Assembly (NCBI RefSeq): GCF_019049105.1
Contig: NZ_JAHQZR010000004.1
Location: forward strand, 1 to 64,000
Direction of reading: 5' to 3'
DNA from: Leucobacter chinensis
GTDB taxonomy: Bacteria > Actinomycetota > Actinomycetes > Actinomycetales > Microbacteriaceae
DNA length: 64,000 bases
The position numbers were made by a program, and so were the translations under genes. This document shows positions 37,879 through 47,738 of the stretch, piece after piece (positions within the stretch are counted from its first letter, which is position 1; each line of letters begins with the position of its first letter). The notes beneath the pieces were generated by a model that ran no database searches, was not told the DNA's origin, and was given only the letters and a program-made list of their open reading frames with translations.

Positions 37879-38463
37879 ATGACCACCCACCAGATCACCG
37901 TGCTCGTCGGCAGCCTGCGCCGCGCCTCGTATGCTCGCCAGATCGCGAAGCAGGCTATCGAGCTGCTGCCCGAGGGCTTCGAGGGCCGCATCGTCGAGAT
38001 TCGTGACCTGCCGCTCTACGACTTCGACTACGACGACCCCGCGGTGCCCGACAAGGTGCTCCCGGCCGAGTACACCGCGTTTCGCAACACGATCAAGGCG
38101 AGCGATGGGGTGCTGTTTGTGACGCCTGAGAATAACCGGACGGTTCCGGCGTGCCTCAAGAACGCGGTCGACATCGGTTCGAAGCCCAACAGTGACGTGG
38201 CCTGGAAGGGCCTGCCCTTCGCCATCATCAGCCACTCGGTTGGCCGCATGGGCGGCTACAGTGCCCACAAAAACCTGCGCCTTGCACTCTCGTACTTCGA
38301 CATGCCCTCGCCGGGGCAGCCCGAGGTGTTTCTCGGCCAGTCGCCGACGCTGCTCACCCCTGAGGGCCGCTTCGTCGACCCCGCGACGACCGAGTTCGTG
38401 CGTGATTACGTGGGCCGTTTCGCGGGCCTCGTGCGGGAGCGGTCGCCGCACCAGACGGCGTAA
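37879..38463 (+). CDS. NADPH-dependent FMN reductase-family protein
   Basis: A 194-residue flavodoxin-fold protein. VLVGSLRRASYARQIAKQAIELLP is the FMN phosphate-binding start, and LFVTPENNRTVPACLKNAVD matches the TPEYN-type flavin loop of NADPH:FMN/quinone reductases. GAAAGGACCCC precedes ATG 37879. It lies 171 bp after nrdF, beyond the family C hairpin. Because NrdI must be reduced and no nrdH is present, this protein is a candidate electron donor for NrdI. That link is inferred from position only. General quinone or azo-compound reduction is the alternative. Confidence 0.87.
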   Translation: MTTHQITVLVGSLRRASYARQIAKQAIELLPEGFEGRIVEIRDLPLYDFDYDDPAVPDKVLPAEYTAFRNTIKASDGVLFVTPENNRTVPACLKNAVDIGSKPNSDVAWKGLPFAIISHSVGRMGGYSAHKNLRLALSYFDMPSPGQPEVFLGQSPTLLTPEGRFVDPATTEFVRDYVGRFAGLVRERSPHQTA

Positions 38464-38472
38464 CGCCCGGCG

Positions 38473-38535
38473 CGCGTACCCGCGCAGGGTGCGGATCGGG
38501 GCCCGGCATGCCGATGGCTGGGCTGATCCGCACCC
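38473..38535 (+). repeat. Palindromic repeat family D, copy 1 (left flank of giant phosphoesterase gene)
   Basis: A 63-bp element with arms GGGTGCGGATC (38487-38497) and GATCCGCACCC (38525-38535). It is repeated at 45187-45249 in the same orientation with only four base differences. It lies just past the FMN reductase stop (38463). Confidence 0.85.
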
Positions 38536-38573
38536 CGACCCGACATCGCAAATTGCGAAAACGGTGGCTCACC

Positions 38574-38591
38574 GTTCACCCTTCGCTCACC
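38574..38591 (+). promoter_or_regulatory. PHO-box-like direct repeats upstream of the metallophosphoesterase
   Basis: GTTCACCCTTC-GCTCACC gives two heptamers 11 nt apart, as in actinobacterial PhoP boxes; a third GCTCACC lies at 38567-38573. The gene downstream encodes a phosphoesterase, and a similar box precedes the phn operon, so PhoRP control is plausible. Confidence 0.4.
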
Positions 38592-38692
38592 GGCTGCAAC
38601 GAACCGGTTACCTCTCACTGTTTGACTGCCTACGTGGTGGCGTGGTCACTGCGGTCGGGGCCGCGCGCGGTCGAGAGAAACGGAGCACTTGC

Positions 38693-41600
38693 ATGTCGTC
38701 TGGAACTACACAACTTCACCCACCGGGAAGGCTGTCGCGCTTCGTCGCGGCCGCGCTTGCCGGGTCGGTGCTCATTGGCGGTGTGACGCTCGGCGCGACG
38801 CCGGCGGCAGCGTCGGTCGGCGGCGACCTCGTGACGCATCCGGTGGCGGCGACGCTGCACCCGCTGAGCGCTGACGGTACGACGAGCGGCCGACTGAATG
38901 GCCTCGTCGACCTGCCGGTGCTGCTCGGTGACATTGGCGACTACACGCTTGAGGGCCTCGGTGCCCCCGAGGGCGATCGCACGGGTAATGCGGTCGCCGA
39001 GAAGGCGTACGAGGCGGGGCCGATTGACGGCATCATGACCGACCCAAAGAAGGGCAAGGTCGATAGTGAGCCTGGCCGCGGCATCGAGATTGGCGGCGGC
39101 TCTGATCGAGTGACCCGCACGCCCTCGGGGCTCACGGGCGAGACCGTGATCGAGGGCATCGTCATCGACCTTGAAGAGCTCAACGACAAAGTAGCGAAGG
39201 TGCTGGGGCGCGGCGTTGTGGCCGAGGCCGACCGCGTGGCGACGACCGCGACGGTGGGCGTTGGCGGCGAGTCGCTCACCACGACGAAGGTCGAGGGGCT
39301 GCGCCTGCTCGGCGAAACGATCGAGGCCCCGGGCGGTGTGCTGGAGCAGCCGGTGAGCCGCGAGCTCACGGTCAAGAGCAATGACGTGGTTGCGCTGTTG
39401 CGCAGCCTCGGCATCAAAGAAGAAGACATCGGCTCGTACTCGGGCCTCGTCGATTCGAGCAGCCTGAACGGCGTGTTCACGATCACGGCGAGCACCCCGG
39501 CCGAGGGCGGCCTGCACCTCGACGCGCACATCACCCTGAACATTAAGGCGAAGCTCATTCTTGGGCTTGGCGGTGCTGACCTGACGGCAGACTCGACGGT
39601 GCTCGAGGCGGTGTTTGCCGGAGCATCGCTCTCGGCACCAGCGGCGATGGCGCCGTCGGTCGCCTCGCTTAGCGCCACCGAGGCCGAGGCCGGCGAGAGC
39701 ATCTCGGTTTCGGGAACCGGTTTTGTCGTGGGCGGCACGAGTGTGACCGTTGGCGGATCAGCGACAGCCATTCCCGAGGTTGCGCCCGACGGCTCGCAGC
39801 TTTCATTCGTGGTTCCGCAGGGCCTCGCGGCGGGCAGCTACCCCGTTGTCGTTGCGACGAAGGGCGGATCGGCCGAGGCAGGTTTGCTCACCATTCTTGG
39901 TGATGACGTGGTTGCACTCTCGTTGACGGGCATCGCTCCAGAGCAGGCAACGCACGGCGAGACCGTGACGCTCACGGGGTCTGGTTTCGCACCGGGTGCC
40001 ACGAGCGTTCGCATCATTGACGCAGAGGGCGTCGAGACGCGGGTTGCTGCGGCCGACGTGCAGGTGGCCGAGAGTGGCCTCAGCGCGACGCTGCGCCTGC
40101 CCGAGTCGCTCGCGGTTGGTGAGGCGACGCTCGAGGTGAGCGTTCGTGGGCAGCAGGCAAGCGCGCAGTTCACGGTGCTGGCGCTCGCCGCACCTGAGAT
40201 TCCCGCATCGGGCGGTGCCACGGTCACGGGCCTCATGCAGCGCGAGAGCGCGGTGCGGCTCACCGAAGACAACTCGAAGGCGATGACCTGGAGCAACCCG
40301 ACGATCGCGAACCCGGTTGGCGACACCGCGACCTCGACGCTGTACAGCCTTGAGCCGGGCACGCTTGACGCGACCGGGCACGGCGTTGTGACGACGAGTG
40401 AGCACGGTTTCAAAGGCACGATCACGCAGGATCTTGCTGGCATGACCGCGAACATCGAGGCGCAGAACCTTGCGATCGAGGCTCCCGCACCGTGGCAGGC
40501 GCTGTTCGGCGGCGCCCCAATCGTGACGGCCGAGGCGCTCGCCGCGACCGCGAAGGCAGAGGTGGGCGGAGCATCTGAGGCCAGCACCACGCTTGAAGGC
40601 CTCAGGGTGCTCGGCAACCCCGCTGACCTCGTGAACGGTCGTCTCGAGACCGCGCAAGAGTTCACCCGCACCTGGAACCGCGACGAGCTGAGGTCGAGCA
40701 GCGTGCTCGACGGTGTTTTCTGGGCCGATGCGCGCGAGGGCTATGACCGGATGCAGTCGAACAGTGCCCTTACCGTGTGGGTGCGCGTTGAGCCGGTTGC
40801 GCAGGTGACCGAGTCGGGCAGGGCCGAGGCCGGTGCCTTGCGCGTCATCGCTGATGTGCAGCTGAAGTATGAGGGCGAGAACGGCGGGCTGCTCAAGACC
40901 CGTGCGCGCCACGGCACGGGCGACGACCGCAGTGGTCAGCGCGTGAACTTCTTCACCGGCGTCGTGGGCACCGTCCAGGCGCAGTCACCAGACGCGGTGA
41001 AACCTTTCGTGCAGCAGGCTGCCCCGAACACGGTCAAAGCGGGCGAGAGTGTGACGCTCACGGGCCACGGGTTCACCGCCGCAACGCAGGTCGTACTCGG
41101 CAGCGAAACACTCGCGCCGAGTGAGGTCTCGGCCGATGGCACAAGCCTCACGTTTACGGTTCCCGAGGGCCTCGCGAGCGGTGCGCACCTCGTAAGCGTG
41201 AAGAACGCTGGCGGCGAGAGCAACACCCGCGGCCTGACGGTTGCGGGCGCCCCCGTGGTGACCGAGCACCCTGAGCCTGCGACGATCCGCGGTGATGCCG
41301 AGGTGAGCTTCACGGCACGCGCGACCGGCTTCCCAACGCCAGAAGTGCAGTGGCAGCGGCTCAGTGACGGCACCTGGCGCGACATCGAGGGCGCGAACAG
41401 CGAGACCCTCGTGCTGCAGGCGACTGCGGCCGACACGAATGCCGAGTTCAGAGCAGTGTTCACGAATGCTGCCGGCGAGGCAGTGAGTAACGCGGCGGCG
41501 CTCCTCGTCGAGTACGCGCCCGTCGTGACCGCGCAGCCACAGGCCGGATCGTGGCTTGAGGGAGCGACCGCGACGTTTACGGTTGGCTACCACGGCGCCC

Positions 41601-44600
41601 CGAGCCCGACGGTTGAGTGGCAGCAGAATCGCGGCTCAGGCTGGGTTGCCATCGCTGGCGAGACCGGCCCGACGCTGAACCTCGTGCTCGCGGCAGAAGA
41701 TCACGGTTCGAGCGTTCGCGCGCTGCTCACGAACGAAGTTGGTGAAACGGCGACCGACGCCGCGGTGCTCTCAGTTGCCTATGCCCCGCGCATCATCGAA
41801 GAACCCACGAACGTGACGGTCGAAGATGGCGGTGTTGCGACGTTCACGGCGCGCGCCGAGGCGAACCCCGAGGCTGACGTGCGCTGGCAGTTCCGCCACG
41901 CGCTCGGTGGCCCCTGGAACGATATTGATGCCTCGCAGGTGGCCTCTGCCGCGACCGGCGAGTTGAGCCTCACCGGCACGCTCGCCCAGAACGGCCTGCT
42001 CGTGCGGGCTATGTTCTCGAACGGCGTTGGCGAGGGCACCCCGACGGCGCCCGCGACCCTCACCGTGACGACCCCGACGAAGCCGGTTGACCCAGAGGGG
42101 CCGGGTGAGGGCGAAGTGGGCGAGCTGGCCGCGTTCGCCTCGCCGCTAACAGTGGGCAGCACGGGTCTTAAAGCGAGCGGATCTGCCATCGGTGGCGCTC
42201 TGAGCGGGCTCATCAACGCCGAGCTCAGCAAGGGCGTCGAGATTGGCGAGCCCGGTCTCTTCCAACTGCCCGAGGCGGGAACACCGAAGCGCGGCGAGAC
42301 GATTGAGCAGGAGCACGCAGCCGGTAAGCCGAGCGGGAAGCCTTCGGGCGACCTCGGCAGCGGTAGCAGCTACGGTGACGTCGTCGTGCGCAACGTGTGG
42401 AACGACGAGGGCATTACCTCGACCGTCACGGTCGACCGTTTTGAGCTGAACCACCTTGCGCTCGACAAGAAGGGGCGCATCGGCACGGTGCTGGGACTCG
42501 ACGAGCTCATCACCGCCGAGAACGTGAGTGCAACCGCAGTCGCGCCAGACGACGAGGCGAAGCCCACGTCGGCGAGCGTGAGCGTTGGGTCGCTCAGCAT
42601 TCTCGGCCAGGAGGTGGGCGAGAATGACGGCCTCATCGGCGGCAAACTTACGAAGCCGATCGTGCGTGAGTACACGCTCGAGATTGACGACATCAACGAG
42701 GTGCTCGACGCGCTCGGCGTTGACGTCGGCCAGTTCCTGGTCGAGCCCATCAAGGGCGGCGCGGTCGCGCACATCGTCGTTACCGTGACGCAGCCCCGCG
42801 AGGCGGCAGAGAACACGGCGTACGCGACGGGCCTGAGAGTCTCGGCGACCGCCGACCTCGAGGTAAACCTTGCCACGCAGGGCACCGATCAGTCGCTCGT
42901 CGAAACCGTGCACCTCACGACGAACGGCGCGGGAGAACTCTTCAGCGTCGAGATCGCGGGTGCGAGCGCGGCGCGCGGCGGGGCCGAACTGCCGAAACCC
43001 GGCGACGGCACCGAGGTTCCGGTCGATCCGGTTGACCCCGTCGAACCGGGCGTGCCAAACCTGCCCATTGAGGCATACGCGCCGACCGCGACCCCTGACC
43101 GCGTCATCGTGAGCCCCACGGCCGACGCGACCACGGGCCGCACCGTGACCTGGCGCACCGACGAGTCGGTGGCTGCGGGGCAGGTGGAGTACCGGGAGGG
43201 ATCCGCTGCACAGGTCATCGCGGTACCCGCGACGAGCCGCGACGCGATCGATCGCAAGGGAACCCAGTCGGGCGAAACCTTAAGCTACAAGGCACGCAGT
43301 CACTCGGCTACCGTGACGGGACTCAAGCCCGGCACTCGCTACGAGTACCGCGTGGGCGATGGGCAAGACGCCTGGAGCGAGTGGTTCAGCTTCGAGACCG
43401 CGAGCGCGAAGGCCGACCCCTTCTCGTTCATCTACGTGGGCGATGCGCAGAACGAGCTTCGGGCGCACTGGGCCGAGGGCATGCGCGAGGCCTACGCCAA
43501 GCTGCCCGACGCCTCGCTCGTGCTGCACGCCGGCGACCAGATCAACCACGCCGATAACGACGTGCAGTGGGGCGAGTGGTTCGACGCCGACCCGGCGAAA
43601 ACCGCGAGCGTCGACCAGCTGCTCGTCGCGGGCAACCACGAGTTCTTAGAGGGCGGCCTGTACAACGCGTGGCATGAGCACTTCACCATGCCGGGCAACG
43701 GGCCCATCGTCGACCCCGCCGCCGATGCGTGCACGCTCGTGTACCAGAAGAAGATCGCCGAGTCGCTCGCGAACATCGTGTACTCGATCGACTACCAGGG
43801 CGTGCGCTTTATCACCCTGAGCGGAACGATCGGCACCCGCGACCTCATCCCGGCATCAGACGCGCTCGCCGCGGCTGGCTGTGGCACCTCGGCCGATCCG
43901 ATCAGCATCTGGACGGGCATGCAGGCCGCATGGCTCGACGAGCAGCTCGAGTCGAACCCGGGCAACTGGTCGGTCGTGAGCATTCACCAGCCGCTCTTCT
44001 CGACCTCGGTCGGGCGTGACAACGAGCACCTGCGCGCCGCCTACCTCGACGTGATCGAGCGCCATAATGTTGACCTCGTGCTGCAGGGCCACGACCACAC
44101 CTACGGTCGCGGCCACATGCAGGCGAACGAGACTGCCGCGGAAAGTGGCGTGCACGGCGGGCCCGTCTACGCCGTCTCGGTGCTTGGCCCCAAGAAGTAC
44201 GAGCTCGACACCGCCGACCCCAATGACTGGACCGGCAACGGTGCGGTGCGCGTGACCGCCTACGAGGGCGTGCGCACCTACCAGGGCATCGAGATCAACG
44301 GCGGCCGCCTCACCTACAACGCCTACCAGGTGGGAACGGGCAAGGTCGTCGACTCCTTCGAGATCTGCAAGCAGGCCGACGGCACGAAGCTCGTGGGCGA
44401 CGCGGCGTCGCTCCCGGCCGAGTGCGTGGCCGGGCCGACGAAGCCGGTGGATCCTGTGGATCCGGTTGACCCCGTCGACCCGGTTGACCCTGTTGATCCG
44501 GTCGACCCGGTCGACCCTGTTGATCCGGTTGACCCGGTGGACCCTGTCGACCCTGTTGATCCGGTTGATCCTGTCGATCCGGTTGATCCTGTCGATCCGG

Positions 44601-45130
44601 TTGATCCGGTGGACCCTGTCGACCCGGTTGATCCTGTCGATCCTGTCGACCCAGGCCAGCCGGTCGATCCGGTTGCGCCCACGCTTACGACCCCGGATCC
44701 GCTCACGGATGCGCAGCTCGATGCTGCCGGCGCGGGCGGGCTCGAGATCGTGAAGCGCGACGGCTACACCCTCACGTTGCGGGTTGATGCGAAGTACGCG
44801 GGCGATCCGCTTGCGATGTTCGTGCACTCGACTCCGACGTTCCTCGGGTGGAGCGTGCCCGATGCCCGCGGCGAGTTCACCCTCACGCTGCCCGGCTCGC
44901 TCACGAGTGGCGAGCACCGGCTCGTGGCGCTCGACGCAGCTGGCTCGCTCGTCGGATGGACTCCGGTGAAGGTCGAACGCAACGCCGACGGAACGGTCAC
45001 CGTGCTCGCCGCAACCGGCGCCGCAGGTGGGCCCGCGTTCATGCTCGCCGGTGCGGGTGTGCTGTTGCTCGTGCTCGGTGGCTCAGTGTGGGTCGCGCGT
45101 GCTCGTCGTGAGGCACGCGCCGCGATGTAA
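38693..45130 (+). CDS. Giant cell-wall-anchored metallophosphoesterase with TIG and Ig-like domains
   Basis: A 2145-residue secreted protein. ATG 38693 is used (GAAACGGAGC upstream); the frame extends further up, over the preceding gene. Order: signal peptide (1-40, ATPAAA); N-terminal domain (~41-310); two TIG/IPT modules (~322-500); a second domain like the first (~505-760); TIG (~768-850); three Ig-like modules (~853-1125); a third copy of the N-terminal-type domain (~1145-1430, shared G-L-x-[IL]-LG); a purple-acid-phosphatase-type Fn3 module (~1462-1560); and a calcineurin-like phosphoesterase (~1575-1860; [23 protein letters not shown]). 23 Val-Asp-Pro triplets form a wall-spanning stalk. 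LAATG (2105-2109), a hydrophobic helix and basic residues follow, as for a class E-type sortase. Extracellular phosphate scavenging is the likely role. Confidence 0.88.
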   Translation: MSSGTTQLHPPGRLSRFVAAALAGSVLIGGVTLGATPAAASVGGDLVTHPVAATLHPLSADGTTSGRLNGLVDLPVLLGDIGDYTLEGLGAPEGDRTGNAVAEKAYEAGPIDGIMTDPKKGKVDSEPGRGIEIGGGSDRVTRTPSGLTGETVIEGIVIDLEELNDKVAKVLGRGVVAEADRVATTATVGVGGESLTTTKVEGLRLLGETIEAPGGVLEQPVSRELTVKSNDVVALLRSLGIKEEDIGSYSGLVDSSSLNGVFTITASTPAEGGLHLDAHITLNIKAKLILGLGGADLTADSTVLEAVFAGASLSAPAAMAPSVASLSATEAEAGESISVSGTGFVVGGTSVTVGGSATAIPEVAPDGSQLSFVVPQGLAAGSYPVVVATKGGSAEAGLLTILGDDVVALSLTGIAPEQATHGETVTLTGSGFAPGATSVRIIDAEGVETRVAAADVQVAESGLSATLRLPESLAVGEATLEVSVRGQQASAQFTVLALAAPEIPASGGATVTGLMQRESAVRLTEDNSKAMTWSNPTIANPVGDTATSTLYSLEPGTLDATGHGVVTTSEHGFKGTITQDLAGMTANIEAQNLAIEAPAPWQALFGGAPIVTAEALAATAKAEVGGASEASTTLEGLRVLGNPADLVNGRLETAQEFTRTWNRDELRSSSVLDGVFWADAREGYDRMQSNSALTVWVRVEPVAQVTESGRAEAGALRVIADVQLKYEGENGGLLKTRARHGTGDDRSGQRVNFFTGVVGTVQAQSPDAVKPFVQQAAPNTVKAGESVTLTGHGFTAATQVVLGSETLAPSEVSADGTSLTFTVPEGLASGAHLVSVKNAGGESNTRGLTVAGAPVVTEHPEPATIRGDAEVSFTARATGFPTPEVQWQRLSDGTWRDIEGANSETLVLQATAADTNAEFRAVFTNAAGEAVSNAAALLVEYAPVVTAQPQAGSWLEGATATFTVGYHGAPSPTVEWQQNRGSGWVAIAGETGPTLNLVLAAEDHGSSVRALLTNEVGETATDAAVLSVAYAPRIIEEPTNVTVEDGGVATFTARAEANPEADVRWQFRHALGGPWNDIDASQVASAATGELSLTGTLAQNGLLVRAMFSNGVGEGTPTAPATLTVTTPTKPVDPEGPGEGEVGELAAFASPLTVGSTGLKASGSAIGGALSGLINAELSKGVEIGEPGLFQLPEAGTPKRGETIEQEHAAGKPSGKPSGDLGSGSSYGDVVVRNVWNDEGITSTVTVDRFELNHLALDKKGRIGTVLGLDELITAENVSATAVAPDDEAKPTSASVSVGSLSILGQEVGENDGLIGGKLTKPIVREYTLEIDDINEVLDALGVDVGQFLVEPIKGGAVAHIVVTVTQPREAAENTAYATGLRVSATADLEVNLATQGTDQSLVETVHLTTNGAGELFSVEIAGASAARGGAELPKPGDGTEVPVDPVDPVEPGVPNLPIEAYAPTATPDRVIVSPTADATTGRTVTWRTDESVAAGQVEYREGSAAQVIAVPATSRDAIDRKGTQSGETLSYKARSHSATVTGLKPGTRYEYRVGDGQDAWSEWFSFETASAKADPFSFIYVGDAQNELRAHWAEGMREAYAKLPDASLVLHAGDQINHADNDVQWGEWFDADPAKTASVDQLLVAGNHEFLEGGLYNAWHEHFTMPGNGPIVDPAADACTLVYQKKIAESLANIVYSIDYQGVRFITLSGTIGTRDLIPASDALAAAGCGTSADPISIWTGMQAAWLDEQLESNPGNWSVVSIHQPLFSTSVGRDNEHLRAAYLDVIERHNVDLVLQGHDHTYGRGHMQANETAAESGVHGGPVYAVSVLGPKKYELDTADPNDWTGNGAVRVTAYEGVRTYQGIEINGGRLTYNAYQVGTGKVVDSFEICKQADGTKLVGDAASLPAECVAGPTKPVDPVDPVDPVDPVDPVDPVDPVDPVDPVDPVDPVDPVDPVDPVDPVDPVDPVDPVDPVDPVDPVDPVDPGQPVDPVAPTLTTPDPLTDAQLDAAGAGGLEIVKRDGYTLTLRVDAKYAGDPLAMFVHSTPTFLGWSVPDARGEFTLTLPGSLTSGEHRLVALDAAGSLVGWTPVKVERNADGTVTVLAATGAAGGPAFMLAGAGVLLLVLGGSVWVARARREARAAM
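44447..44653 (+). repeat. 23 tandem Val-Asp-Pro codon triplets
   Basis: A 9-bp coding microsatellite (GTN GAY CCN) with heavy synonymous variation between units, so selection keeps the peptide and not the DNA. It encodes a stiff, acidic wall-spanning stalk. Unit number may vary between strains. Confidence 0.9.
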
Positions 45131-45186
45131 CGCGACACGCGGGGCGGGGTGCGCCGGGGCTGTAGGCCCGGGTTGCACCCCGCTTT

Positions 45187-45249
45187 CGCGTACCCGCACA
45201 GGGTGCGGATCGGGGCCCGGCAGGCCGATGGCTGGGCTGATCCGCGCCC
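45187..45249 (+). repeat. Palindromic repeat family D, copy 2 (right flank)
   Basis: A 63-bp copy of the element at 38473-38535, same orientation, 57 bp after the phosphoesterase stop. Arms are GGGTGCGGATC and GATCCGCGCCC. The A-to-G change in the right arm turns an A-U pair into a G-U wobble, so pairing in RNA is kept. Confidence 0.85.
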
Positions 45250-45351
45250 CTCATCACATTGTTGGCAATGTTGCCCCGAAAACCACCGAAAACGCCCCAA
45301 AAGTGCAAACATTTTCGCGGTCCCAAGCCCTTCCCGTGAGATAGTCGAGGC

Positions 45352-46149
45352 ATGACCGCACCCATTGACCGCGCCGCAGTACTCGATTTCATCCGCCGCG
45401 ATGCCGCCGCTGGCAGGCTCGCCGCGTGGGGCCGCTCGACCGTCATCGACGAGAACACGGGCGTGCCCTCGTTCGACGAGCCGCTCTTCGCCGAGCTGCA
45501 CGCCGCGGCAGGTATCGACGCCGACTTTCCCGTCGGAAACGCCGGCCTGCTGCACGTCTACGGATACTGGTTCTCACACGTCATGACCCCCTACGGACTC
45601 AAGCGCGAGCGCTGGCAGGATGGCAAGCTCGCTGCCGCGCTCGGCCTGCCCGCCGACGCCTTTCACCTGCACGACCGCGGCGCGACGACCCCGCTCGAGC
45701 GCGTCATGAACGCGACGCTCCCGCTACTTAGCGACGCCCCCGAGGGAGCCCTCGTCGCTGAAGCCCCGCTCGACGCGGCAGCCGACGCGCTGGCCCTCGC
45801 CCAGACCCAGCTCCCGATGAAACCCGCGGCGGATCGCCCCGCCTCGCGCACCTCGCTCGACCCGCGCACCCCGCTCGCCCCGCTCGACCCGACCCCGATT
45901 CCCGCCCCAACCCTGGATGCGGGCCTGACCCCGGCCCCGGACGCGGGCCCGAACCTCGCCCGCCGAAGCCGGGTCGTCTGCCTGCCCGCTCACGACGGGC
46001 ACCCGGCGGTGCTTGTCTACGGTGTTGAGGGCGTTGGCACCCAGCTGACCATGCAGCTCGTTACGGTGTTCCCGTTCCAGGGCGATCCATCTGGCGTCAT
46101 CGCCGACTTCGCGCGCGCCCCGCGCTACCGCTGGAACGCGATGCCCTAG
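45352..46149 (+). CDS. Hypothetical protein with proline-rich central linker
   Basis: A 265-residue protein that I do not recognise. Residues 1-~125 look like a soluble helical domain (VLDFIRRDAAAGRLAAWGRS, LLHVYGYWFSHVMTPYGLKRERW). Residues ~130-205 are a low-complexity Pro/Ala/Asp linker (LDPRTPLAPLDPTPIPAPT). The C-terminal ~60 residues form a small beta-rich part (VVCLPAHDGHPAVLVYGVEG...QLVTVFPFQGD). No signal peptide or membrane segment. It stands alone between repeat elements D2 and A2; its strand fits a downstream position to the phosphoesterase gene but no cotranscription is evident. Confidence 0.65.
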   Translation: MTAPIDRAAVLDFIRRDAAAGRLAAWGRSTVIDENTGVPSFDEPLFAELHAAAGIDADFPVGNAGLLHVYGYWFSHVMTPYGLKRERWQDGKLAAALGLPADAFHLHDRGATTPLERVMNATLPLLSDAPEGALVAEAPLDAAADALALAQTQLPMKPAADRPASRTSLDPRTPLAPLDPTPIPAPTLDAGLTPAPDAGPNLARRSRVVCLPAHDGHPAVLVYGVEGVGTQLTMQLVTVFPFQGDPSGVIADFARAPRYRWNAMP

Positions 46150-46244
46150 CGCGTGCGGGGCGCCGTGCCTCGTGCCCGGCGCTCCGTGCCCGGCGCTTCG
46201 TGCGTTGCGGGCGCACCTCGCTTCCCACACCTTGCCGCGCCGTC

Positions 46245-46298
46245 TACTTGACAGAAAGCAGGGTGTTTCCGTGAAATAACCCTGCTTTCTGTCAAGTA
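46245..46298. repeat. Palindromic repeat family A, copy 2
   Basis: TACTTGACAGAAAGCAGGGT (46245-46264) pairs perfectly with 46279-46298. Its arms carry GACAGAAAG where copies 1 and 3 have GACGAAAAG, and both arms changed together, as expected if the stem is conserved. Confidence 0.85.
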
Positions 46299-46360
46299 AA
46301 CCGAACGGGGGGCTTCGCGCACTGTCCGTGCGGCTTCGCGTGCCTGGCGCTATCGCCGCA

Positions 46361-46413
46361 GTTTGACGAAAAGCAGGGTGTTTCGGCGATAACACCCTGC
46401 TTTTCGTCAAGTA
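46361..46413. repeat. Palindromic repeat family A, copy 3
   Basis: TTGACGAAAAGCAGGGTGTT (46363-46382) pairs perfectly with 46391-46410 around an 8-nt loop. The outer TAC is lost on the left. It forms a double-hairpin block with copy 2, a block repeated at 51340-51508. Confidence 0.85.
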
Positions 46414-46453
46414 GATCGAGAATCGCGGATCGCGCCGCAGCCTTGCGTGCGAT

Positions 46454-46523
46454 GAGTCCCGAGCCCGGAGTCCCGAGCCCGGAGTCCCGAGCCCGGAGCC
46501 CCGAGCCCGGAGCCCCGAGGCCC
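46454..46523. repeat. Five tandem 14-bp repeats
   Basis: Unit GAGTCCCGAGCCCG, three exact copies then two with one or more changes. A related but degenerate GAGTCCCGGGTCCC stretch follows copy 5 of family A near 51527, so this tract belongs to the duplicated block. Confidence 0.75.
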
Positions 46524-46552
46524 GCGCCCCCAAGCGCAGCTTCAAAAAAGTT

Positions 46553-46579
46553 TGTGACATTTTTGCAGCCCGCCGCGTC
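46553..46579 (+). promoter_or_regulatory. Candidate ECF-sigma promoter of the Asp23 cluster
   Basis: TGTGACA-N16-CGTC, about 80 bp upstream of the Asp23 start. A CGTC -10 element with a 16-bp spacer is typical of ECF promoters (ECF41-type is TGTCACA-N16-CGTC). The cluster encodes its own sigma factor, so autoregulation is plausible. Confidence 0.4.
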
Positions 46580-46657
46580 TCATTGGTAGAGCGATAATCT
46601 TCGCTCCAACGATGGCATTGCCCTCGGGCGGTGTCACACCACACGGAGGGACATCTC

Positions 46658-47167
46658 ATGGCTGCAGAAGAGACAAACAAGACGGTTGTTACTGACGGCG
46701 ATCTTGCCGCGAAGACTCCGGTACCGGGGTCACGCGTCGATCGTGTTTCAACGACCACCCCGAACCCATCGGCTGAAGACTCTGCCGGCAAGACCACAAT
46801 CGCAGAGGGCGTTGTTGCAAAGGTCGCGGGCATTGCCGCTCGCGAGGTTCGAGGCGTCCACGCGCTCGGGGGTGGCGGGGCTCGAGCACTGGGCGCGATC
46901 CGCGATGTCGTGAACGCGACCGACCTTACCCAGGGGGTCAAGGTCGAGGTGGGCGAGACTCAGGCGGCTGCCGATATCACGATCGTGGTCGATTACCCCG
47001 CCCCGATTCAAGAGGTTGCGGGCAATGTGCGAGCAGCGGTCACCGATGCGATCTCGCGTCTCGTGGGGCTTGAGGTTGTCGAGGTGAACGTCGACGTGAA
47101 TGACGTGCACCTGCCGAGCGAAGACAACGATAGTGAGGGCGACGACAGCGAGGCGCGAGTCTCATGA
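46658..47167 (+). CDS. Asp23/Gls24-family envelope stress protein
   Basis: A 169-residue protein. The Asp23 domain spans ~45-155 (KTTIAEGVVAKVAGIAAREVRGVHALGGG ... VKVEVGETQAAADITIVVDYPAPIQEVAGNVRAAVTDAISRLVGLEVVEVNVDVNDVHL), with a charged N-terminal tail and an acidic C-terminus. Asp23 proteins are abundant, polymerise near the membrane and are tethered by AmaP in Staphylococcus. ATG 46658 has GGAGGGACATCTC upstream. It is the first gene of a tightly packed cluster (four-base overlap with the next gene). Confidence 0.92.
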   Translation: MAAEETNKTVVTDGDLAAKTPVPGSRVDRVSTTTPNPSAEDSAGKTTIAEGVVAKVAGIAAREVRGVHALGGGGARALGAIRDVVNATDLTQGVKVEVGETQAAADITIVVDYPAPIQEVAGNVRAAVTDAISRLVGLEVVEVNVDVNDVHLPSEDNDSEGDDSEARVS

Positions 47168-47355
47168 GCACGACGCTAACCGGAGCCCTCGTTGGGGCGG
47201 TGCTCGGGTTTGCGGCGATGCTGTTCGGCTTTTGGGGCTTTCTGCTCGTCGCGCTCATGATGGGCGTCGGTGCGCTCATCGGGCGGGTAATGTCTGGCGA
47301 GCTTGACCTTCGCGCCGTCGCTGGCGCATTCACGGGCCGGAAAACTTCATCATGA
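47164..47355 (+). CDS. DUF2273-family small membrane protein
   Basis: A 63-residue protein with two closely spaced hydrophobic helices (LTGALVGAVLGFAAMLFGFWGFLLVALMMGVGALIGRVM) and a short basic tail, as in DUF2273 proteins that accompany Asp23. It overlaps both neighbours by four bases, so it is translationally coupled. Probably a membrane partner of Asp23. Confidence 0.85.
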   Translation: MSTTLTGALVGAVLGFAAMLFGFWGFLLVALMMGVGALIGRVMSGELDLRAVAGAFTGRKTSS

Positions 47356-47738
47356 GCGCCGCGACCGCCCTGGCACCTGCAGGCGCGAGTCTCGGCATGA
47401 CCTCACACCCGTCAGGACGCATTAGCGTTCGTGAGCGGGTACTCGAGAAGGTGGTGCGCGAGACCTCGGCTCAGGTGTTGTGTGTGCCGAGAGATGACGT
47501 CAGGGTCGCGCTCACGGAGTGGGGGCGCGGGCTCGCCGTCAATGTTGCGGCAAAGTTACCCATTCCTGACCTTGCCGACGCCGAGGCGGTCGCGAGCGCA
47601 ACTCCCGTGTTACAGCGGTTGCGCAGCGTGCAAGAGGAGCTTGCTCGAGAGTGCGGTCGCCTGACCGGTCGCACGATTGAGCGGGTTTCAATCACGGTGA
47701 CCGGCGCGGTGGTTCCGACACGAAAGCGGGTGAGATAG
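47352..47738 (+). CDS. Asp23/Gls24-like protein
   Basis: A 128-residue protein. After a ~25-residue leader, GRISVRERVLEKVVRETSAQVLCVPRDDVRVALTEWGRGLAVNVAAKLPIPDL ... LTGRTIERVSITVTGAV follows the Asp23 beta-alpha pattern in shortened form. It has no membrane segment. It overlaps DUF2273 by four bases and abuts the next gene directly. Confidence 0.75.
   Translation: MSAATALAPAGASLGMTSHPSGRISVRERVLEKVVRETSAQVLCVPRDDVRVALTEWGRGLAVNVAAKLPIPDLADAEAVASATPVLQRLRSVQEELARECGRLTGRTIERVSITVTGAVVPTRKRVR

Larger units (their letters stand above)
46150..46657. other. Repeat-rich gene-free region left of the Asp23/sigma cluster
   Basis: 508 bp without a gene. In order: GC-rich spacer; family A copies 2 and 3 separated by ~64 bp; a 14-bp tandem repeat (five units); a candidate ECF-sigma promoter; and the Asp23 leader. 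The spacer segment GTGCCTGGCGCTATCGCCGC (46340-46359) recurs exactly at 51434-51453. Confidence 0.75.

Noticed and set aside
38192-38692. 167-codon upstream extension of the phosphoesterase frame
   Set aside because: It overlaps the FMN reductase gene, and a signal peptide with a ribosome site begins at 38693.
44447-44653. CRISPR-like array or non-coding satellite
   Set aside because: It is a 9-bp in-frame Val-Asp-Pro coding repeat without spacers and lies inside a long open frame.
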